A stretch of DNA of 14,390 nucleotides, taken from an uncultured Butyrivibrio sp. (lineage in GTDB: Bacteria; Bacillota; Clostridia; Lachnospirales; Lachnospiraceae). Where the stretch lies: the NCBI GenBank assembly GCA_947169985.1, contig CAMVRW010000030.1, positions 1 to 14,390 on the forward strand, given 5' to 3'. How positions within the stretch are numbered: position 1 is the first letter of the stretch; every line of letters starts with the position of its first letter. Below, piece after piece: positions 7,099-12,866 of this stretch. Below the pieces are notes generated by a model. The model was not told the origin of the DNA, searched no databases, and saw only the letters and a program-made list of their open reading frames with translations. The position numbers were made by a program, and so were the translations under genes.

Positions 7099-8457
7099 AT
7101 GCTGGTATCCTCATTTGATCTTTCAAAATACAAAAAGATGGCCAACGCACCATTTTACCGCACTAGAGGTAAAGTGGTTAATGTTATTGGACTTACTATT
7201 GAGTCAGCCGGTCCTGATGCCAAGCTTGGTGATATCTGCCTCATTTATCCCAAGAAAAAGGACGATGACTCACTTACTGAACATGTTGTAAAGCCTGCCA
7301 TGGCTGAGGTTGTGGGCTTTAAGGATAACCATGTTCAGCTGATGCCTTACGAGAACACCAGTGGTATCGGAAATGGCAGTATTGTTGAGAATACCGATTC
7401 GCCTCTTCGTGTAAATGTAGGTGAGGGACTCCTTGGTCAGACCTTGGATGGTCTTGGAAGGATTGACGGAACCAACTATGGTCAGGGCGTACAGCTGGAG
7501 GGCGGTGTTGCTTATTCAGTCGAGAACCAGCCACCGGATCCCATGACCAGAGACCCGATCTCAGAGGTGCTTTCTCTGGGGGTTAAAGCAGTTGACGGAC
7601 TTCTTACAGTTGGCAAAGGCCAGCGTATTGGCATCTTTGCCGGTTCCGGTGTTGGTAAGTCAACACTCCTTGGTATGTTTGCGAGAAATACCCAGGCAGA
7701 TATCAATGTTATAGCTCTTATTGGAGAGCGTGGAAGGGAAGTAAGAGAGTTTATCGAGAGAGACCTTGGCGAAGAGGGTATGAAGAGGTCAATTGTTGTG
7801 TGTGCAACTTCCGATAAACCTGCCCTTGAGAGACTTAAGGCTGCCAAGACAGCTACTTCCATAGCAGAATATTTTAGGGATAAGGGAAAAGACGTGCTTC
7901 TGATGATGGACTCCCTTACCCGTTTTTCCATGGCGCAGCGTGAGATAGGTCTCGCTTCCGGAGAACCTCCCGTTTCAAGAGGGTATCCGCCTTCAGTTTA
8001 TGCGGAGATGCCAAAACTTCTTGAAAGGGCCGGCAGATCGCGTAAGGGTTCTATCACAGGTCTTTATACTGTACTTGTTGATGGTGATGACATGAACGAG
8101 CCTATTACTGATACTGCCCGCGGTATTCTTGACGGACATATAGTCCTTAACAGGAAGCTTGCTCAGAAAAACCATTATCCGGCGATCGACGTTCTTGCCA
8201 GCATTTCCAGATGTATGTCTGCCATTGCTGATCCGGAGCACAAAAAAGCTGCAGGTAAGCTTAAAAATGTCCTTGCTACCTACAATGATGCTGAGGATCT
8301 TATCAATATCGGTGCTTATAGAAGTGGTGCCAACAAGAACATTGACTATGCTGTTTCCAAGATAGAAAGAGTAAACAATTTCCTTATGCAGGAGACAGAT
8401 GAGAAGTTCACCTTTGAAGAGATCAGGGGCCAACTCCTTGAAATGTTCAATGATTAA
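7099..8457 (+). CDS. fliI: Flagellum-specific ATP synthase/export ATPase FliI
   Basis: F1-beta-like ATPase of the flagellar type III export apparatus; it helps deliver substrates to the export gate. It is 452 aa, near the usual 430-450. Order: an N-terminal beta-barrel about 1-95, then the RecA-like ATPase core. Walker A is AGSGVGKS at 181-188 with Lys187. The catalytic-glutamate motif is GERGREV at 209-215 with Glu210. Walker B is VLLMMD at 266-271, followed by SLTRFSMAQREIGLASGEPP. PVSRGYPPSVY is also typical of type III ATPases. The C-terminal helical domain ends in EIRGQLLEMFND. The ATG at 7099 follows TAGGAGAT. It lies between fliH and fliJ, its regulators. Confidence 0.98.
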   Translation: MLVSSFDLSKYKKMANAPFYRTRGKVVNVIGLTIESAGPDAKLGDICLIYPKKKDDDSLTEHVVKPAMAEVVGFKDNHVQLMPYENTSGIGNGSIVENTDSPLRVNVGEGLLGQTLDGLGRIDGTNYGQGVQLEGGVAYSVENQPPDPMTRDPISEVLSLGVKAVDGLLTVGKGQRIGIFAGSGVGKSTLLGMFARNTQADINVIALIGERGREVREFIERDLGEEGMKRSIVVCATSDKPALERLKAAKTATSIAEYFRDKGKDVLLMMDSLTRFSMAQREIGLASGEPPVSRGYPPSVYAEMPKLLERAGRSRKGSITGLYTVLVDGDDMNEPITDTARGILDGHIVLNRKLAQKNHYPAIDVLASISRCMSAIADPEHKKAAGKLKNVLATYNDAEDLINIGAYRSGANKNIDYAVSKIERVNNFLMQETDEKFTFEEIRGQLLEMFND

Positions 8458-8469
8458 AATGGATAGCTT

Positions 8470-8928
8470 ATGGCAAGATTTGTTTACAGAATGCAGAGCG
8501 TCCTGAATATCAAGCAGCAGACTGAGAACCAGACCAAGATGGAGTTTGCTGTGGCTCAGGCTGAGCTTAATAAGCAGCTTGATATACTTCAGGAATATAT
8601 AGACAGGAAGGCTGCATACCTCCAGGAGGCTGAGGATCTTCGAAACGATGAATCCTTAAAGCTCCAGGATATATTGGATAATCAGTATGCCACTGCCCAG
8701 ATGGACGTTATGATCAAACACCAGTCCATGGTGGTCCAGAAGGAAGAGCAGAAGGTCGAAAGAGTTAGGATAAAGCTCACCAGGAATATCCAGGAGAGAA
8801 AGATGCAGGAGACCTTAAGGGACAGAGCTTTTGCAGAGTTTCTTGAGGAACAGAAACAGGAAGAAGCTAAGGAAAACGATCAGCGAACCAGCTTTACCTA
8901 CGGACAAAGACAGAAGGAAAATAATTAA
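8470..8928 (+). CDS. fliJ: Flagellar export protein FliJ
   Basis: Small coiled-coil protein that sits in the centre of the FliI hexamer, like the gamma subunit of F1, and contacts the export gate FlhA. It is 152 aa. The N-terminal pattern FVYRMQSVLNIKQQTENQTK fits the family's FxYxLQxVLxxKxxxE start. The rest is almost entirely charged helix rich in Gln, Glu, Lys and Arg, as in all FliJ proteins. The sequence is weakly conserved in the family, so position between fliI and the MotE-like gene adds much of the confidence. The Shine-Dalgarno is weak (GGAT around 8461). The stop directly abuts the next ATG (8929). Confidence 0.92.
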   Translation: MARFVYRMQSVLNIKQQTENQTKMEFAVAQAELNKQLDILQEYIDRKAAYLQEAEDLRNDESLKLQDILDNQYATAQMDVMIKHQSMVVQKEEQKVERVRIKLTRNIQERKMQETLRDRAFAEFLEEQKQEEAKENDQRTSFTYGQRQKENN

Positions 8929-9876
8929 ATGGCTGATACCAACTTACTGAATTCACCTGACGACCCCAAAGCCGCCAGGGCCAAGCTAAAAGCTGACAAA
9001 AAAGAATACAGGAAAGCCCTTAAGGAGCAACGTAAAGCCCAGAAGGAAAAGGAGCAGGAGTTTGCGGACAGAAGTGCGGAACTGAGCGGTGATAATGCCG
9101 GTGGTTTCGCAACCATCGTAATTACCTTCCTTATTATCCTTATCTGGCTTGCTATCATGGCTCTTTTAGTTAAGTTAGATGTAGGTGGTTTCGGCTCAGA
9201 TGTACTTGCTCCTATACTTAAGGATATCCCTTATGTGAATCTAATCCTTCCGGAAGGCTCTGTAGAAAAGAAATCTGATACTACAACTACAGAGGTTACA
9301 GTTGATGAATCCGGAAATACTACCACCAGCGCTATAGATAATCTTGAAGATGCTCTTGCATATATAAAGAGGCTTGAAAAGGCTCTTAATGATGAAATGC
9401 AGTCCAATGCAGATCTTAGGACTGAGAACGAGAAGCTTAAGGCAGAGGTTGCTCGCCTTGAGCCATTTGAAGAGCAGCAAAAAGCGTTCTATGAAGAAAA
9501 GGCAAAGTTTTATGAGGAAGTTGTATATGGCAGCAATTCGCCTGATGCAGAAGCCTTTGCCCAGTACTACGAGATGATCGATCCTGACAACGCTGCTGAG
9601 ATCTATGCCAAGATCAAACAGCAGGGTGTTGATGATGCTGCTATCAAGGCCTTTGCAACAACCTATTCCAGCATGAAGGCAAAGAGCGCTGCCAAGATCT
9701 TTGATGAGATGGTCAATGAGAATCAGATAACTCTGGTTTCCAAGATCCTGGCCCAAATGAGTGTAGAGAATCGCTCTGATATTTTGGCTGCAATGGAAAA
9801 AGAGAATTCTGCTAAGCTGACACAACTTCTTGAACCTACTTCCATGGAACAGAAGTCTACTAAGATTACAGGATAA
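8929..9876 (+). CDS. MotE/YlxF-like flagellar membrane protein with MgtE-N-type domain
   Basis: It is 315 aa. A highly charged cytoplasmic N-terminus (Lys/Arg/Glu/Ala, about 10-50) precedes one membrane segment at about 60-81 (FATIVITFLIILIWLAIMAL). Next come an extracytoplasmic Thr/Ser-rich linker (115-135), a coiled coil (about 137-190) and a C-terminal helical repeat region (about 205-300) with AEIYAKIKQ, AAKIFDEM, LVSKILAQMSVENRSDILAA. This repeat pattern resembles the MgtE N-terminal domain, and the architecture is that of YlxF (Bacillus, same position between fliJ and fliK) and MotE of alphaproteobacteria, a periplasmic helper of MotC. The exact role in Firmicutes is unsure; stator or basal-body assembly is an inference. 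It starts immediately at the fliJ stop, implying coupling, and ends just before a terminator at 9881-9927. Confidence 0.8.
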   Translation: MADTNLLNSPDDPKAARAKLKADKKEYRKALKEQRKAQKEKEQEFADRSAELSGDNAGGFATIVITFLIILIWLAIMALLVKLDVGGFGSDVLAPILKDIPYVNLILPEGSVEKKSDTTTTEVTVDESGNTTTSAIDNLEDALAYIKRLEKALNDEMQSNADLRTENEKLKAEVARLEPFEEQQKAFYEEKAKFYEEVVYGSNSPDAEAFAQYYEMIDPDNAAEIYAKIKQQGVDDAAIKAFATTYSSMKAKSAAKIFDEMVNENQITLVSKILAQMSVENRSDILAAMEKENSAKLTQLLEPTSMEQKSTKITG

Positions 9877-9880
9877 AAAT

Positions 9881-9927
9881 ATGAAGATGTCAGGGGAAAG
9901 CGTCCATTGGCATCTTCATTTTTTTTT
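9881..9927 (+). terminator. Rho-independent terminator between the MotE-like gene and fliK
   Basis: ATGAAGATG (9881-9889) pairs with CATCTTCAT (9911-9919), 9 perfect pairs that can be extended by TCA/TGG with one wobble. T's follow from 9919 to 9927. It lies 4 bases after the stop codon of the MotE-like gene and divides the flagellar locus into two transcription segments. Confidence 0.87.
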
Positions 9928-9937
9928 ACTAAGCCTC

Positions 9938-9964
9938 TTAAGTTTGAGGCTGAATAACCGATAT
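9938..9964 (+). promoter_or_regulatory. Sigma-28/sigma-D promoter upstream of fliK
   Basis: TTAAGTTT (9938-9945), 11 bases, ACCGATAT (9957-9964). Compared with the E. coli consensus TAAAGTTT-N11-GCCGATAA this is 7/8 and 6/8 with exact spacing, and CCGATAT equals the Bacillus sigma-D -10. Transcription should start near 9971, giving a leader of about 50 bases. The -35 is flanked by the inverted repeat AGCCTC (9932-9937)/GAGGCT (9946-9951). It would drive fliK, flgD, the TIGR02530-type gene and flgE. Confidence 0.65.
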
Positions 9965-10021
9965 ACATAACGAAGTACTACGGGTGTACTTTGGGTACAA
10001 GAATATGAAAGGAGGAGTTGA

Positions 10022-11524
10022 ATGGGCAGTGCAAATAACGCAGTAAGCGCTATTGCAGCTTACATGGCACAGAGCACTGCAGCCACAAATGTTTCAAATG
10101 TCGTAAGCTCCAAAAAAAGTTCTCAGACAGCGGTAACAAGCTTTGATAATGTTCTTAATAAGGTTTCGGATTCTCTTATCCAGTCCAGAACCACAGATGT
10201 ATCAAAGAATGTAAATCAGGCACTGGATGCGGCAAAGCAGACGAAGACCGATGACATTACAACAAAGGCTGAAACCACTAAATCAGATATACAGGTTAAT
10301 GAGAACGCCAATACTAATCAGGCAGTTGATAATTCACAGGAAGTGAATGAAACTACCGAAGTGGCAGCAACAAGTCAGACAAATGAAACACAGAGCACGG
10401 AAGCTGATACTAAGCTGCAGGAAGCCATCACTGAAGATGGAAAAGAGCTAATGGCTCAGATCGCAGAAAACTTAGACGTTAGTGAAGACGACATAGTTAA
10501 TGCGATGCAGGTACTAGGCCTTATGGCGGCAGATCTTTTAGACCCGGCTAACATACAGATGCTTGTGACAGAACTTACCGGTCAGGAAGAAGCCATAGAT
10601 CATATTACAGATTCTGATATATATACATCACTGCAGGACCTCATGGAGGGTGCGGAGAGTATGAAGAGCGGACTTATGAATGAGTTCGATCTATCAGAAG
10701 AACAGTTGCAGAGTGCTATTGAAGATAATAAGAATAGCTTCGCAGAGCAGCTGCAGACAGAGACAAAAGAGATTCAACAGCCCGAGATACTCTTAAATCC
10801 TCGGGAGAATGAAATGAAACAGCAGTTGAACACCGTTAAGGCTACCGCACCACAGTCAGAGGCGTTCACAGATAAGACCCCGGAAGAAAAACCTATAGAG
10901 ATCATCACAGAAGACTCAAAGAGTAGCAGTGATAACAAAGGAAGTTTCCAGTCCGGCGCCGAGTCATCAAATCTTTTCAATCAGGTGATGGATAATATCG
11001 CAGATGCTGCAATGAATGCAGATCCGACATCCTCTGTAAGCTACACCGACAGAGCACAGATGGAAGATATTATCAGACAGATCACCGAAAAGATCACTAT
11101 TTCATCAAAAGCAGAAGAGACATCAATGGAATTGCAGCTGCATCCAGCCAGCCTTGGTAATGTAAATGTACTTCTTACCAGTGGCAAGGACGGAATTGTA
11201 GCCAAGTTTACAGCCCAAAACCAGATAGTAAGAGAAGCTGTAGAAGCTCAGATGGTTCAGCTCACACAGAAGTTTGAAGAAAATGGCATTAAGGTAACAT
11301 CTATTGAAGTTACAGTTGGAGGCCATGGATTTGAACAGAACTTAGAGCAGGGCAATGACAGACAGCCTGGTCAGGCCGGGGCGGATAAGAAGGTTAAGCC
11401 TTTAAGGAGGATCAACCTTTCAGAGCTGGAAGATGACCAGATTGAAGAACTCACCAGTGATGCCGACAGAATAGCTGCTTCGATGATGGCAGTAAACGGA
11501 AACTCAGTTGACTTCAGTGCATAA
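10022..11524 (+). CDS. fliK: Flagellar hook-length control protein FliK
   Basis: FliK is secreted during hook growth and, at the right length, switches the export gate from hook to filament substrates. It is 500 aa. The N-terminal two-thirds is low in complexity (Asn, Gln, Thr, Ser, Glu, Asp rich) and weakly conserved, as expected for the molecular-ruler part. The C-terminal Flg_hook domain (about 350-440) is clear: ELQLHPASLGNVNVLL from residue 370, then IVAKFTAQNQIVREAVEAQM, then LTQKFEENGIKV. The ATG at 10022 has AAAGGAGGAG just upstream. Expression probably comes from the sigma-28-type promoter at 9938-9964. flgD follows after 25 bases. Confidence 0.93.
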   Translation: MGSANNAVSAIAAYMAQSTAATNVSNVVSSKKSSQTAVTSFDNVLNKVSDSLIQSRTTDVSKNVNQALDAAKQTKTDDITTKAETTKSDIQVNENANTNQAVDNSQEVNETTEVAATSQTNETQSTEADTKLQEAITEDGKELMAQIAENLDVSEDDIVNAMQVLGLMAADLLDPANIQMLVTELTGQEEAIDHITDSDIYTSLQDLMEGAESMKSGLMNEFDLSEEQLQSAIEDNKNSFAEQLQTETKEIQQPEILLNPRENEMKQQLNTVKATAPQSEAFTDKTPEEKPIEIITEDSKSSSDNKGSFQSGAESSNLFNQVMDNIADAAMNADPTSSVSYTDRAQMEDIIRQITEKITISSKAEETSMELQLHPASLGNVNVLLTSGKDGIVAKFTAQNQIVREAVEAQMVQLTQKFEENGIKVTSIEVTVGGHGFEQNLEQGNDRQPGQAGADKKVKPLRRINLSELEDDQIEELTSDADRIAASMMAVNGNSVDFSA

Positions 11525-11549
11525 CTGAAGAACAAAGAGGTTAAAGAAT

Positions 11550-12245
11550 ATGGCAGATACAAGTTCAGTAAATGCAATCATTAAAAATGGTGAAGTAATA
11601 AACTCAGGTATTAAGACCAAAGAGCAGGAGGCAGCATCAAAAACTACTCCTAACGGTTATGATAAGGATGCCTTCATGCAGATACTTGTAGCTCAGATGA
11701 AGTATCAGGATCCATTGGAGCCTACATCCAATACTGAGTATATTTCCCAGTACGCAACCTTCACACAGGTTGAGCAGCTCTCCAATATGGCTAGTGCCAT
11801 GTCCTTATCAAGGGCATCTGAGATGGTTGGAAAGACAGTAACCATAAAGCAGACCAACGCTGAAAATGGTACTTCCACAGAGATCCAGGGAGTGGTTGAC
11901 TTTGTTAACTACAGTGGAAATAAGGCTTATCTCAATATTGAAGGCGTCAACTACGATATTGAAGATGTAGTACAGGTTCTTGACTCCAGCTATACAGAGG
12001 CTCTTGAAGCTGTAGCTGATTTCCAGAAGGCCATTGATAAGCTTCCTAACCTTGACATGATCACTGAAGAGGAGCACGGTCTTACAATCGATACCATGTA
12101 CACATACTACAATGAGAATATGCCTGACAAGGCTAAGAATCTCATGGACAAGAACTACGTCACAGCACTTCTTCAGTATGTTAACCGCATTGATGATATC
12201 AGGGAAGATCAACACAGGACATTTGTTGAGAAGGATAACTCATAA
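11550..12245 (+). CDS. flgD: Flagellar hook assembly protein (hook cap) FlgD, with long C-terminal tail
   Basis: FlgD forms the scaffold at the tip of the growing hook and guides FlgE insertion. It is 231 aa. The conserved N-terminal domain contains DAFMQILVAQMKYQDPLEP at residues 40-58 and NTEYISQYATFTQVEQLSNM at 61-80. A short beta-rich part (about 88-145, MVGKTVTIK ... DVVQVLD) resembles the compact FlgD of Firmicutes. From about 146 to 231 there is an extra, mostly helical and acidic tail (YTEALEAVADFQKAIDKL ... LLQYVNRIDDIREDQ) that I do not recognise and that the short Bacillus protein (about 140 aa) lacks. The ATG at 11550 has AAGAGG at 11535-11540. Confidence 0.92.
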   Translation: MADTSSVNAIIKNGEVINSGIKTKEQEAASKTTPNGYDKDAFMQILVAQMKYQDPLEPTSNTEYISQYATFTQVEQLSNMASAMSLSRASEMVGKTVTIKQTNAENGTSTEIQGVVDFVNYSGNKAYLNIEGVNYDIEDVVQVLDSSYTEALEAVADFQKAIDKLPNLDMITEEEHGLTIDTMYTYYNENMPDKAKNLMDKNYVTALLQYVNRIDDIREDQHRTFVEKDNS

Positions 12246-12278
12246 CTGATTGATTTGTAATCATGGAGGACAAAAGAC

Positions 12279-12704
12279 ATGACGTTGGATAACAGACAGT
12301 TTATGTCCATCGGACAAGTCCAGGATCAATACTTAAATCCCAATACTCCTAAAGTAGGCAAGGATAATAATTCCTTGCCTACTGGAGAAAATTCTTTTGC
12401 TTCAGTTCTAAATAAAGTAAAGGAATCAGCCGATATAACTAACAGTGAAGGACCTGTTAAGTTTTCTAAGCATGCCATGAATAGGCTGAGTCTTCGAAAT
12501 ATTGAACTGACTAGCGAGCAGATGGACAGACTAAATCAGGGCAAGATCGAAGCCAGTGAAAAAGGCATAAAGGATTCATTGATCCTGGTGGATCAGCTGG
12601 CATTTATAGTAAACGTACCCAACAATACCGTAGTAACAGCGATGGATCAGACAGAAAACAAGAGCAACGTATTCACTAACATAGACGGAGCAGTTATTGC
12701 ATGA
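12279..12704 (+). CDS. Conserved flagellar operon protein, TIGR02530 family
   Basis: Small cytosolic-looking protein of 141 aa found between flgD and flgE in many Clostridia and some Bacilli. The N-terminal 55 residues are variable. The conserved part reads VKFSKHAMNRLSLRNIELT (60-78), EKGIKDSLILVDQLAFIVNV (94-113) and NTVVTAMDQ ... NVFTNIDGAVIA at the end, which are the family's hallmarks. No signal peptide or membrane segment is seen. Its role is not known to me; the position suggests help in hook assembly or hook-protein export. The ATG at 12279 has TGGAGGAC about 10 bases upstream. The 160-base structured gap before flgE follows. Confidence 0.85.
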   Translation: MTLDNRQFMSIGQVQDQYLNPNTPKVGKDNNSLPTGENSFASVLNKVKESADITNSEGPVKFSKHAMNRLSLRNIELTSEQMDRLNQGKIEASEKGIKDSLILVDQLAFIVNVPNNTVVTAMDQTENKSNVFTNIDGAVIA

Positions 12705-12866
12705 TTGGACCGAAGAGGGATTCCGGCTTAGCCGGCAGGTGGACGTGCCTGACCCTCCAGGAAATCTTCAGATCCCGGACAGACTGCCGGAATCTATCCG
12801 CAAAACTCTTGCTTCGTCCGAAATCAAAACCTCATAGTTTTTTTATTTGATGGAGGACTTTGCCTT
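12705..12866 (+). promoter_or_regulatory. Structured leader of flgE with alternative pairings (candidate cis-acting RNA)
   Basis: No gene is seen. Outer stem: TTGGAC(C)GAAG at 12705-12715 pairs with CTTCGTCCGAA at 12812-12822. Inner stem: GATTCCGGC (12719-12727) pairs perfectly with GCCGGAATC (12786-12794). Competing pairs: CCGGC (12723-12727) can instead fold with GCCGG at 12731-12735 around a 3-base loop, and GGGAT (12717-12721) can pair with ATCCC (12772-12776). A further small hairpin is GG(AA)ATCT/AGATCC (12760-12775). CCTC at 12830-12833 could pair with the GAGG of the Shine-Dalgarno at 12852-12856. A T-run at 12838-12844 lies too far from the stems for a normal terminator. I could not assign it to a known riboswitch class. 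Confidence 0.55.

Noticed and set aside
12248..12263. Small TGATT/AATCA hairpin between flgD and the TIGR02530-type gene.
   Set aside because: Only five A/T-rich pairs and no T-run; too weak to call a terminator or regulator.
12799..12824. Possible sigma-28 promoter (TCCGAAAT) before flgE.
   Set aside because: The -10 has three mismatches and there is no TAAA at the right distance; the bases are better explained as the 3' arm of the outer stem.
12812..12844. Possible intrinsic terminator before flgE because of the seven-T run.
   Set aside because: The T-run starts about 16 bases after the end of the nearest stem, so there is no normal hairpin-U-tract unit.
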